DNA of 64,000 nt from an uncultured Hungatella sp. Lineage in GTDB: Bacteria > Bacillota > Clostridia > Lachnospirales > Lachnospiraceae. The notes beneath the pieces were generated by a model. That model did no database searches. It had not been told where the DNA came from and saw only the letters and a list, made by a program, of their open reading frames with translations. A program made the position numbers and the translations under genes. This document shows, piece by piece, positions 15,776 to 23,730 of the stretch (its first letter is position 1; each line of letters starts with the position of its first letter). The stretch is from NCBI GenBank assembly GCA_910588505.1, contig CAJUPQ010000010.1, positions 1 to 64,000 of the forward strand. The letters run 5' to 3'.

Positions 15776-16095
15776 ATGTTCGAACTAAACATAAATGGCA
15801 AAATCGTATATTCAGAGACAGACTAACCCCTTCTGTCCTTTCTCAGGGACGATCTGAAGATTACATCGGCAAAAGACGGATGCAGCGGAGGCACATGCGG
15901 AACGTGTATTGTCCTGGTTGACGGAAAAGCCGTCAAAGGTGTATTGTGGCAGAGGAAGAAAGCAGAAAGACCAGCAAAGAAGGTGTGTACGCCGGAGGAG
16001 ATGCGGTGACCGGGGCCGCCACGGTAATCCTTGCCATGGAAGCAGGCCGGGCGGGAGCCAGGGGGATTCATGAGTATTTGACGAAGATTTTATAG
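15776..16095 (+). pseudogene. Chimeric relic: 5' end of xanthine dehydrogenase joined to 3' end of a glutamate synthase-like subunit
   Basis: AAGGAGGAG precedes an ATG at 15776 encoding MFELNINGKIVYSETD, then a TAA (nonsense), then in frame PLLSFLRDDLKITSAKDGCSGGTCGTCIVLVDGKAVKG. That is the [2Fe-2S] domain that opens the Clostridial selenium-dependent xanthine dehydrogenase, with CSGGTCGTC binding cysteines. Near 15945 the sequence switches to KEGVYAGGDAVTGAATVILAMEAGRAGARGIHEYLTKIL and a stop. This is the C-terminal end of GltD/GltA-type FAD oxidoreductases. A large deletion appears to have fused two genes of the ancestral operon. Confidence 0.8.
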
Positions 16096-16097
16096 TG

Positions 16098-16234
16098 GGA
16101 TTGGATTTATGCAGAAAAATGTTGATTGCATCTGTGATCGTAATTCCAAAACTGGAAAATATCTTTTCTGCACTTAATTTTATCTCCGGATCAATGCGGA
16201 TATTGATGTTTGCGCTCTTAGCCATATTGTTCAT
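16098..16234 (-). pseudogene. Truncated RelB/DinJ antitoxin
   Basis: Minus-strand frame MNNMAKSANINIRIDPEIKLSAEKIFSSFGITITDAINIFLHKS matches the N-terminal ribbon-helix-helix half of DinJ/RelB antitoxins. It then runs into antisense sequence of the chimeric relic. The C-terminal toxin-binding half and the RelE/YafQ toxin are absent, so no functional toxin-antitoxin pair remains. Confidence 0.75.
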
Positions 16235-16253
16235 CGCATTTAAAGCCAAATTT

Positions 16254-17648
16254 TTATGGCTTATTATGCAGCGGATTCCACACCCCATTCAAATAACAGA
16301 CCAAAAAAATCCCAAACAAAAACAGATTATGAGCAATCATACATCCCCAGGCTGACACCAATCCCAGCCCCAGCATCTGAGTACAAACAAAAGTCCCAGC
16401 GATCCGAATCCCCCACATCCCAATAATATTAAACACAAACGGTTCTTTCGTCTTGCCAACCCCCAGCATCATGCCCTCAATAATGATGGAAAACCCATAA
16501 AACGGCTCCGAGACAGCCACCATCCGCAGCACGGTGCTCCCCAGCAGGATCACATCCTCACTGGACGAAAAAATCCTCATAAGTCCGGGGGCCAGCAAAA
16601 ACAGCGCCCCGCCGGAAACAATCATCAGCCCGATTTCAATAGGAATAAACATAGCCGCCAGTTCCTTCATCCGGTTCTCATCATGAGCCCCATAAGCATT
16701 ACCCGCCAAAGTGGCCGCCGCGGTCTGCATCCCATACCCAGGAATATAGAAAGCCGACTCCACCGTATTGGCGATGGTGTGGGCTGCCGTAGAAAGCTCA
16801 CCCAGAGAATTGATCATGGAGGCAAAAGCCACATACCCCAGAGACGTCCCGAACCGCTGCAGCATATTGGGGAACGCAACCTGCAGACAGGGCCCAAGGA
16901 TTCTGGCATCCGGCCGAAAACTTTGCCCCTTAGGCGAAATCCTGGGATGCCTCCAGACCACAGCCGTAATACAGATACCGCCCACCGTAAATGCCACGGC
17001 GCTGGCCACAGCCGCCCCGATCACCCCCATCCCCGCTCCGGGCATGGTAAAAGAAACACCCAGCATACGCACAGGCCTGGCAGGATAAATAAGAAGAAAA
17101 TTCAGAACCACATTGATCAGGTTCACAACCACCCCGATTTTCATAGGAGTCTTTGTATCCCCCGCAGCCCGCAGCACTGTGCCGAAAATAATGCTGGCTG
17201 TCCTTGGAAGCATGGGCAGATACAAAATAAAGAAATACCAGGCTGCCAATGCCTGAATACTCTGCTCCACCTGCATCCACACAGGCACATACCCGCTCAA
17301 GCCCAGAGTCAGGGCCGTAAAAATCACCCCGGTAACCGCCGTCACAAGAACAGACTGGGACACAGACCGCTTTGCTGACTCCTCATCCCCCGCCCCGCAG
17401 GACCTGGCGATAAAAGACAGAAACCCCACGCTGAGAGCCGAGATAGTGCTGCCGATAAGCCAGTTTACCGTGCTGGTGGCTCCTACAGCCGCCGTTGCCC
17501 GGGTTCCCAGAGAACCCACCATGGCAGTGTCAATATATTGTACCGCAGTCTGCATCAGCTGTTCCAGCATGGTAGGCCACGCCAGAGCCATGATAACAGA
17601 TATCATTTCCATATTTAATTTACGCGAATGATTTTTCATTTTTTCCAT
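16254..17648 (-). CDS. MATE family efflux transporter
   Basis: The protein has about 464 residues, the usual MATE length, with about twelve hydrophobic segments. MATE landmarks include ALAWPTMLEQLMQTAVQYIDTAMVGSLG (first helix with the conserved P), the mid-protein YIPGYGMQTAAATLAGNAYGAHDENRMKELA and the repeat-like halves. MATE proteins export cationic drugs or metabolites using Na+ or H+. The ATG at 17648 (MEKMKNH) is chosen; the longer frame to 17705 starts at the transcription start. It is divergent from a second MATE gene. The substrate cannot be predicted. Confidence 0.9.
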   Translation of the reverse strand: MEKMKNHSRKLNMEMISVIMALAWPTMLEQLMQTAVQYIDTAMVGSLGTRATAAVGATSTVNWLIGSTISALSVGFLSFIARSCGAGDEESAKRSVSQSVLVTAVTGVIFTALTLGLSGYVPVWMQVEQSIQALAAWYFFILYLPMLPRTASIIFGTVLRAAGDTKTPMKIGVVVNLINVVLNFLLIYPARPVRMLGVSFTMPGAGMGVIGAAVASAVAFTVGGICITAVVWRHPRISPKGQSFRPDARILGPCLQVAFPNMLQRFGTSLGYVAFASMINSLGELSTAAHTIANTVESAFYIPGYGMQTAAATLAGNAYGAHDENRMKELAAMFIPIEIGLMIVSGGALFLLAPGLMRIFSSSEDVILLGSTVLRMVAVSEPFYGFSIIIEGMMLGVGKTKEPFVFNIIGMWGIRIAGTFVCTQMLGLGLVSAWGCMIAHNLFLFGIFLVCYLNGVWNPLHNKP

Positions 17649-17717
17649 CCTGTACACTACTCCAAAAGTTCGATTAATTTCCGTATGACCGGCCAGGCCA
17701 TACATTATCCTGGTTAT

Positions 17718-17746
17718 ATTATACTGAATGCTGACAGGTCTTTCAA
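17718..17746 (-). promoter_or_regulatory. Sigma-A promoter of the minus-strand MATE gene
   Basis: On the minus strand: TTGAAA (17741-17746), a 17-bp spacer and TATAAT (17718-17723). Confidence 0.75.
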
Positions 17747-17820
17747 CTTTAAAGCAAAAAATCTTTCCAGTGCTCCAATACTTTAGAGTAAATATTGCTT
17801 TAATGTGTAAAAGTTTTCTG

Positions 17821-17849
17821 TTGAAAGTTCGATATGTCTATGCTATAAT
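17821..17849 (+). promoter_or_regulatory. Sigma-A promoter of the plus-strand MATE gene
   Basis: TTGAAA (17821-17826), a 17-bp spacer and TATAAT (17844-17849). It mirrors the divergent MATE promoter, with the -35 boxes about 75 bp apart. Confidence 0.75.
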
Positions 17850-17909
17850 GAGAACCGTTTTTAAGATTACTTTAGAATAACTATCAGGGAAAATCTGGGA
17901 GGATAAACC

Positions 17910-19250
17910 ATGAACGAAAAGAACAAGCTGCTCACCGGAAGCATAGGCAAAACCTTGATCTTTTTTGCCCTTCCCTATCTGCTGTCAAGCTTTATGCAGA
18001 CCTTTTACGGAATGGCCGACCTATTTATCACCGGATTGTATAACGGTTCCGCTACCATCACCGCCGTGTCCATCGGAAGCCAGGTCATGCACATGTTCAC
18101 GGTTATCCTGCTGGGATTTGCCATGGGGACCACGGTGCGCATCGGCCATGCGGTAGGAGCCGGGGACGGGAAAGCGGCAGCCAGGACCATGGGGACCACC
18201 GCCGTATTTTTCATTGGATTTGCCTGTGTCCTGACCGTGACGTTGTTTTTGCTGGCAGGAAATATTGCCCGCGTTATGCTGACTCCCCCGGAGGCGGAGT
18301 CTCAGACTGTCGCCTACCTGCGCATCTGCTTTTTGGGAATCCCCTTTATCACTGCCTACAACGTGATCAGCAGCCTGTTTCGGGGGGCCGGAGACTCCCG
18401 CAGCCCCATGTACTTTGTGGCGGTAGCCTGCGTGGTCAATATTGTCCTTGACTTCGCCTTTATCGGCCTTCTTGGCATGGGAGCCGCAGGAGCCGCCCTG
18501 GGTACTGTCTGCGGCCAGGCAGTCAGCGTCCTGACAGCTCTTTCAATGCTCCGGAAAAAAGACTTCGGCTTTGCCATGAACCGCCAGACCATGAAGCCCA
18601 GCCGTCAGCTGCTGTCCGATATCCTGAAAGTGGGGGCTCCCATTGCCCTCCAGGACGGCCTGATCCAGGTGGCCTTTGTGGTCATCACCATAATCGCCAA
18701 CAGCCGGGGCCTTATTGCGGCGGCCAGCGTGGGGATCGTGGAAAAGCTTATCGGATTTATGTTCCTTGTGCCATCCTCCTTTCTGTCCGCCATCTCCGCA
18801 GTCACTGCCCAGAATATGGGCGCCGGAAAACCGGAGCGGGCCAGAAAATCCCTGTACTACGGCCTGATGATAACTGTTGGCTGGGGAATCTTATGCTGCC
18901 TGTACAATCAGGTCCTGCCCCACACGCTGATCGGACTATTTACCAAAGAAGAAGCCGTGCTGGCGGCAGGCTGCGCCTATATGCGCTCTTACTCCTTTGA
19001 CTGTATTTTTGCGGCAGTGCATTTCTGCTTCAGCGGTTACTTTTGCGGGGACCAGAAGTCATTAATCTCCTTTATCCATAACATCATATCCATTCTGCTG
19101 ATTCGAATCCCAGGCTCCTACATGGCCAGCAGGATGTTTCCTGAAAACCTGTACCCTATGGGCTGGGCAGCGCCCTTAGGGTCCCTGCTTTCAGCGGTAA
19201 TCTGCGTTGGGTTTTATGTGTATTTCAGAAATAGAGAAAAATCGGCATAA
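17910..19250 (+). CDS. MATE family efflux transporter (second)
   Basis: The 446-residue protein begins LLTGSIGKTLIFFALPYLLSSFMQTFYGMADLFITGLYNG, the usual NorM/DinF-like first two helices, and has VGIVEKLIGFMFLVPSSFLSAISAVTAQNMGAGKPERARK at the start of the second half. It is not a close copy of the divergent MATE protein, so the pair did not arise by recent duplication. It has its own promoter, with an RBS (GGGAGGATAAACC) before the ATG. Its stop codon directly touches the 116-bp palindromic element. Confidence 0.92.
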   Translation: MNEKNKLLTGSIGKTLIFFALPYLLSSFMQTFYGMADLFITGLYNGSATITAVSIGSQVMHMFTVILLGFAMGTTVRIGHAVGAGDGKAAARTMGTTAVFFIGFACVLTVTLFLLAGNIARVMLTPPEAESQTVAYLRICFLGIPFITAYNVISSLFRGAGDSRSPMYFVAVACVVNIVLDFAFIGLLGMGAAGAALGTVCGQAVSVLTALSMLRKKDFGFAMNRQTMKPSRQLLSDILKVGAPIALQDGLIQVAFVVITIIANSRGLIAAASVGIVEKLIGFMFLVPSSFLSAISAVTAQNMGAGKPERARKSLYYGLMITVGWGILCCLYNQVLPHTLIGLFTKEEAVLAAGCAYMRSYSFDCIFAAVHFCFSGYFCGDQKSLISFIHNIISILLIRIPGSYMASRMFPENLYPMGWAAPLGSLLSAVICVGFYVYFRNREKSA

Positions 19251-19366
19251 AATGTACTCTCGGAATCTCTCCTGCACCTGCCTTTGTGGCTGATTTTCTG
19301 TCATATGCACATCTGACAAAAAATCATCTCACAAAATCAGGCACAGAGAGACTCCGAGAGTACATT
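19251..19366. repeat. 116-bp palindromic element with 14-bp perfect ends
   Basis: The ends AATGTACTCTCGGA (19251-19264) and TCCGAGAGTACATT (19353-19366) are exact inverted repeats. With one mismatch pairing extends seven more bases (ATCTCTC/GAGAGAC). A second nested pair is GATTTTCTGTCA and TGACAAAAAATC around a short loop. No T-run follows on the plus strand, so it is not a simple terminator. It could be a MITE, a REP-like unit or a structured RNA. Confidence 0.7.
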
Positions 19367-19369
19367 AAA

Positions 19370-19407
19370 AAGAAAAGGGGGGCTGCCATGCAAATGGAAC
19401 AGCCCCC
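19370..19407 (-). terminator. Terminator of the hydantoinase/ABC operon
   Basis: Arms GGGGGGCTG (19377-19385) and CAGCCCCC (19400-19407). On the minus strand the hairpin is followed by CTTTTCTTTTT. It lies 11 bp after the stop of the amidohydrolase gene. Confidence 0.85.
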
Positions 19408-19418
19408 AATTCACAATT

Positions 19419-20933
19419 TTAAACAAGCTCCCTCTCAATAAAAAGCCCCAGGGAGGCATTTTCATTATAGACGCCGTCCTTCACAAGATACTCTCCCCGA
19501 CGGATCGTCGTGACAGGATAACCCGTGACCTCAAAATCCTCATACAGGGCATATTCCAGCTGCTCAGGATAATGAAGAGATTCCCTGTTTAAAGTAACCC
19601 GTTTCATTCTATCCACAATAACAATATCTGCGTCATATCCCTCTTTAAGGAATCCCTTGCGATTTCCGCATCCGAAATAGATTGCAGGATTCTCGCAGGC
19701 AACACGGACTAAATCCTGAATTCCGATTTTCCCCTCATTAACTGCCCTCATAAGAACCCCAAACCGTTCTTCCAGGCCGGAGACGCCGCTGATAGGCTTG
19801 CGGAAATCCGGTTTATTGTCCGTCAAAGGAGCTTCCTTCATGGCGCGGGGAAATGTGCAGTTGTCAGAGCTTACGATCTTGATATCATCATTTTTAACAG
19901 CCTGCCACAAAGCTTCCTGATCATCCTTTGTGCGCAGAGGAGGACTCATCAGATAAAGGATTCCGTCTTTCCCTTCATTTTTTTCTTTGGTAAAAGCCAG
20001 ATAATGACAGCAGGTTTCCGCAATAACGTCAACCCCCTTTTTCCGCGCCTCTTTTACTGCCTCAATGGCTTCTCTTGTAGAGAGGTGGAAAAAGTATACG
20101 GGAGCCTTGAGAAGCTGTGCATAGTAAAGCACTCGGCGGACAGCTTCCGCCTCGCATAGATTTCCTTTGTATTCTGCAAAATAGCTCCAATCCAGCTTGC
20201 CTTCCTTCTCAAAAAGTTCTTCATTATACTCTGCAATGGCATTGCTTTCTGCATGGAATCCACACCGCCCCCCTGCATCCCTGACCGCAGCCATGACCTT
20301 AAGCATAGAAACATCATCAATCATAACATTGGCTTTCCGGTACGTCATAAAAAGCTTAAATGTAGGGATCTTTCCGTTTTTAACAATATCCGGTATTTCT
20401 TCCAGCCTGGCTTTAACCTGGGAATTAACCCGTTCATTTGCCTCCTTAACTGCGGCCATAGTTCTTTCGTTTTTATCTTTTGCAAAGGCAGCCTCCGCAG
20501 CCATGGCGCCGGCAATATCCTGGGCATCCGCAAGATTTACCACTTTGCAGTGGAGAGAATAATCAAGTTTGGAGATCTGCATCTCCTCCCTCCGTGTTTT
20601 TACAGCGGCTTTCAGGGAATCCCCCGGAAGAGTAGAAGAAAAATCCATAAAGGTAGTAACCCCGCCATAGGCTGCACATACACTGGCGCTGTCAAAATCC
20701 AGAATGTCAACAATCCCTCCCAAAGGAGCTTTTATATGCATATGAGGTTCTATAAGTCCGGGAAGCACGTAATTTCCTTTTGCATCATAAATTTCTTCGG
20801 CATTTTTTTCCTCATCCAGAAAATCTCCGGGCTCTCCGATGGCTTTAATCTTTCCATTTTCAATATAAATATCCTTTTGGCAGACTTTGCTGGAAGATAC
20901 CAGGGCGCCGTTTTTAATAATCATTTTTGACAT
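19419..20933 (-). CDS. Hydantoinase/dihydropyrimidinase/allantoinase-type amidohydrolase
   Basis: The protein has about 504 residues. The metal site is clear: LPGLIEPHMHIKAP (HxH), PTFKLFMTYR (probable carboxylated Lys), GFHAESNAIAEYN and YFFHLSTREAIEAV (His ligands), and VSSDNCTFP (Asp). These enzymes open cyclic amides such as hydantoins, dihydropyrimidines or allantoin. It is the last gene of an operon with an Asp/Glu-type racemase and a BMP-type importer. Racemase plus amidohydrolase is the classical pair for hydantoin or allantoin use. The ATG at 20933 is preferred because AAAGGAA lies 7 bp upstream. Confidence 0.88.
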   Translation of the reverse strand: MSKMIIKNGALVSSSKVCQKDIYIENGKIKAIGEPGDFLDEEKNAEEIYDAKGNYVLPGLIEPHMHIKAPLGGIVDILDFDSASVCAAYGGVTTFMDFSSTLPGDSLKAAVKTRREEMQISKLDYSLHCKVVNLADAQDIAGAMAAEAAFAKDKNERTMAAVKEANERVNSQVKARLEEIPDIVKNGKIPTFKLFMTYRKANVMIDDVSMLKVMAAVRDAGGRCGFHAESNAIAEYNEELFEKEGKLDWSYFAEYKGNLCEAEAVRRVLYYAQLLKAPVYFFHLSTREAIEAVKEARKKGVDVIAETCCHYLAFTKEKNEGKDGILYLMSPPLRTKDDQEALWQAVKNDDIKIVSSDNCTFPRAMKEAPLTDNKPDFRKPISGVSGLEERFGVLMRAVNEGKIGIQDLVRVACENPAIYFGCGNRKGFLKEGYDADIVIVDRMKRVTLNRESLHYPEQLEYALYEDFEVTGYPVTTIRRGEYLVKDGVYNENASLGLFIERELV

Positions 20934-20970
20934 ATTCATTTCCTTTCTTTCCGCCATTCTACAGTGCGGT

Positions 20971-21663
20971 TCAGGCATAAAGGCCGCTGCGGGAAATAGA
21001 GAAACCGCCTCTTAAAATCCCTTTTAGCTGTTCCAGGCCGGCTTTAATCGGGTCAATAACCGGAATATCCGATAATTCAGAAAGTTTGTCCTGAACCATG
21101 GTCATGCCGGCACATCCAAGTAAAAGCACATCAGCTCCATTGCTGACAGCTTTTTTCGAGGCTTCCCTAATATAAGTACACAGCCTTTTTTCATCCTGCA
21201 TAAAATCCTCAATCGGAACGCCAAACGTCTCGACAGAAGCAAGACGGGCCATAAGTCCATATGTCATGACCATGGATTCCATCATAGGTTTAGCTTTATT
21301 GGAAGAAGCCAGAATAGAAAATTTGTAGCCGGTTAAAAGCGCAGTAGAAATACCCGCTTCCGCAATACCGATAAGAGGGACAGGACACACCTCTTTAACC
21401 CCATATAAACAGGGATCGCCCATACAGGCCAATAACACTCCGTCATATGGAAATGCTCCCTGGGCCGTCATACTTTTCAGGAAAGCGATCACTTCCCTGC
21501 CAGCCTCTGTATAATCAGCAAAGCTTTCCAAAACATCAGGGCTGTTTGGGGTCTTAGTCACATCAATTGAAAAATCCTTATCAATCCCATAAGATACGGT
21601 GTTTCTGATATCCTGGGTCATTTTATCAGAGCTGTTTGGGTTAACAATCAATAATCGTTTCAT
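20971..21663 (-). CDS. Asp/Glu racemase family protein, probable hydantoin or allantoin racemase
   Basis: The 230-residue protein starts MKRLLIVNPNSSDKMTQDIRN, typical of the hydantoin/allantoin racemase subgroup. The two catalytic cysteines are in GVLLACMGDPCLYG (about residue 82) and DVLLLGCAGMTMVQDKL (about residue 183). The family interconverts stereoisomers of 5-substituted hydantoins or allantoin. The start at 21663 has AAGGAGAG 5 bp upstream; the longer frame to 21762 overlaps the permease gene and has no RBS. It sits 37 bp upstream of the amidohydrolase start, so the two act together. Confidence 0.9.
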   Translation of the reverse strand: MKRLLIVNPNSSDKMTQDIRNTVSYGIDKDFSIDVTKTPNSPDVLESFADYTEAGREVIAFLKSMTAQGAFPYDGVLLACMGDPCLYGVKEVCPVPLIGIAEAGISTALLTGYKFSILASSNKAKPMMESMVMTYGLMARLASVETFGVPIEDFMQDEKRLCTYIREASKKAVSNGADVLLLGCAGMTMVQDKLSELSDIPVIDPIKAGLEQLKGILRGGFSISRSGLYA

Positions 21664-21682
21664 TTCTCTCCTTAAAGGTTCT

Positions 21683-22609
21683 CTAATGGCTGTCAGGGTC
21701 ATAAGCAGCGCCCCAGGTTTTCGGCACATGGGAACTCTTAACCATGCCGGTGAGGGCGACAACAGTAATCAGATAAGGAAGCATCTGTAAAAACTGATAC
21801 GGGATCACAGAGCCCATTCCCTGGAGACGGAGCTGCGCCGCATCCGCCGCACCAAAGATAATGCAGGCAATGGCAGTTCTAAGGGGGTCCCATCCTCCGA
21901 CCACAACAGCAGCCATTACAATAAATCCTCTTCCTCCGGTCATTCCGCCGGATGCAAAATAGCCTACCTCTCCCAGAGTCAGCACGCATCCTCCTAAAGC
22001 AGCGAAGATACCGCTGCAGATAACCGCCTGATACTTAATCTTTATAACAGAAAGCCCGGCTGTAGCAACTGCCTGAGGATGATCCCCAACAGCCCGTACA
22101 TTCAGCCCCCATTTCGTCTTATACAGCACAACCGCAGCTATAAAAGGCAGGATAAAGGCGATCCAGGTACTAATGGGCTGGCAAAAGAAAATTTCACCCA
22201 AGATTGGTATCCTCTGCATTGCCTGAGGAAAAATAATGGGGAATGTGCCTACACGGGTGCTGCGGGTTTCCGACATCATGGCAAACAGCAGGTTGGTTGC
22301 CCCTGTGGCAAGCATATTTACCATGAGTCCTGTAACAACCTGGTTTGTGCGGCGGGATACGGTCAGATAAGCCACGGCAAGGCCCATAACGGCTCCAAGG
22401 ACTATGGTTGCCAGCACTGCCACGAGGATGCTTTCGGAATAGAACGAAGCGGCAATGCCGCACAATGCTCCGCACAGCATGATGCCCTCAATTCCCATAT
22501 TGATAATTCCCGAACGCTCAGAAAATATTTCGCCGACAGCTACTAAAAGCAGGGGAGCAGACCAGCGCAGAGTCGCTTGCAGCCAGCTAATGATAATATC
22601 ATACGACAT
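21683..22609 (-). CDS. ABC transporter permease, BMP/nucleoside type (second permease)
   Basis: The 308-residue protein is a BPD_transp_2 permease with about eight to ten hydrophobic segments. It has the family segment GEIFSERSGIINMGIEGIMLCGALCG (about residues 26-51) and GLNVRAVGDHPQAVATAGLSVIKIKYQAVICSG, equivalent to the coupling loop of NupQ/YufQ. Such permeases import nucleosides, purines or related heterocycles. It starts 2 bp after the other permease ends, so both are translated together. Confidence 0.92.
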   Translation of the reverse strand: MSYDIIISWLQATLRWSAPLLLVAVGEIFSERSGIINMGIEGIMLCGALCGIAASFYSESILVAVLATIVLGAVMGLAVAYLTVSRRTNQVVTGLMVNMLATGATNLLFAMMSETRSTRVGTFPIIFPQAMQRIPILGEIFFCQPISTWIAFILPFIAAVVLYKTKWGLNVRAVGDHPQAVATAGLSVIKIKYQAVICSGIFAALGGCVLTLGEVGYFASGGMTGGRGFIVMAAVVVGGWDPLRTAIACIIFGAADAAQLRLQGMGSVIPYQFLQMLPYLITVVALTGMVKSSHVPKTWGAAYDPDSH

Positions 22610-22611
22610 AA

Positions 22612-23730
22612 TTATTCCTCCTTCTGTTTAACGACAGCCACGGCGTCAGCTTTATTTGATTTTTTCTTAACCCGATGATTGTCTGTCAATCCGACGCCAA
22701 TGACAAACAGCACGCATAAAGCCATGATAATGCTGGTCATGGATGAACTGACGCCGGTTTCAATGGACATGGTGGCGCCGCCTACTTTCAGTATCGCAAA
22801 GAAGAAACCGGCAAAAATAACGCCCACAGGATTTCCTCCGGCCAGAAGAGCTACAGCGATACATTCATAGCCGACCCCGGTAACAAAATCGCTGTAGACC
22901 CGGTGCCTTAAGCCGATAACCTCAATGGCTCCGCCCAGGCCGCCAAGCATTGCGCCCAGCACCATAACAAGGATAATCTGCTTTTTAATATCCACTCCGC
23001 TGTAGCGCGCGGCATTGGGGTTTCCTCCAAGCATGCGGGTACGGAAACCAAAAGGAGTATACTTCAAAAGAAAGAAAAATATCAGGCAGACAATAATCCC
23101 CACAAAAACTCCTGGATGCAGGCTTGTGCCTCTTAACAAAATCGGCAGCTGCGCGCTGTCCTGAAATATTTTAGACATAGGGAAAAACGCACCTGATTCC
23201 GCAAAAAATCCGGCATCTGATACCAGCCAGTTGGTCAGGTAGATTGCAACATAGTTCAGCATAATGGTGCAGGTAACTTCATTGACACCCCTGTGGGCTC
23301 TTAAGTATCCGGGAATCAGTCCCCAGGCAGCTGCAAAAGCCATCCCCGCAATGACAGCGAGGAGAATATGAAGGGCAGAAGGAAGCCCCCAGTCCTGGAT
23401 CGCCACGAGCCCTGAACCAATAGCCCCCAGGTACATGTACCCTTCAATACCCGTATTCCAGATGCCTGCTTTATTGCCGATGGCAACCCCCATGCCGCCT
23501 AAAAGCAAAGGAGATACTCGTACAAGCACATTACAAAAAGCGTAGATATCTCCAAATGCGCCTTTGATCATAGCCCCGTAAGCCACGAGAGGATTGGCAT
23601 TGGACAATGCAATAAGAATGCCGCTGGTCAAAAGTCCCAGGGCGATGCCGATGAGGGTCCGGGACCCGGATAAGATAATGTCTCCCAAAAACGGGATCGT
23701 AGTAATGTTTGCCTTTTTTTCTGTTTTCAT
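22612..23730 (-). CDS. ABC transporter permease, BMP/nucleoside type (first permease)
   Basis: The 372-residue protein matches NupP/YufP. It has GGMGVAIGNKAGIWNTGIEGYMYLGAIGSGL (about residues 78-108) and the loop FGFRTRMLGGNPNAARYSGVDIKKQIILVMV. It carries a lysine-rich hydrophilic C-terminal tail. Its ATG overlaps the ATPase stop (ATGA), with GGAGGAAAAAAC as RBS. It forms the membrane channel with the second permease. Confidence 0.92.
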   Translation of the reverse strand: MKTEKKANITTIPFLGDIILSGSRTLIGIALGLLTSGILIALSNANPLVAYGAMIKGAFGDIYAFCNVLVRVSPLLLGGMGVAIGNKAGIWNTGIEGYMYLGAIGSGLVAIQDWGLPSALHILLAVIAGMAFAAAWGLIPGYLRAHRGVNEVTCTIMLNYVAIYLTNWLVSDAGFFAESGAFFPMSKIFQDSAQLPILLRGTSLHPGVFVGIIVCLIFFFLLKYTPFGFRTRMLGGNPNAARYSGVDIKKQIILVMVLGAMLGGLGGAIEVIGLRHRVYSDFVTGVGYECIAVALLAGGNPVGVIFAGFFFAILKVGGATMSIETGVSSSMTSIIMALCVLFVIGVGLTDNHRVKKKSNKADAVAVVKQKEE

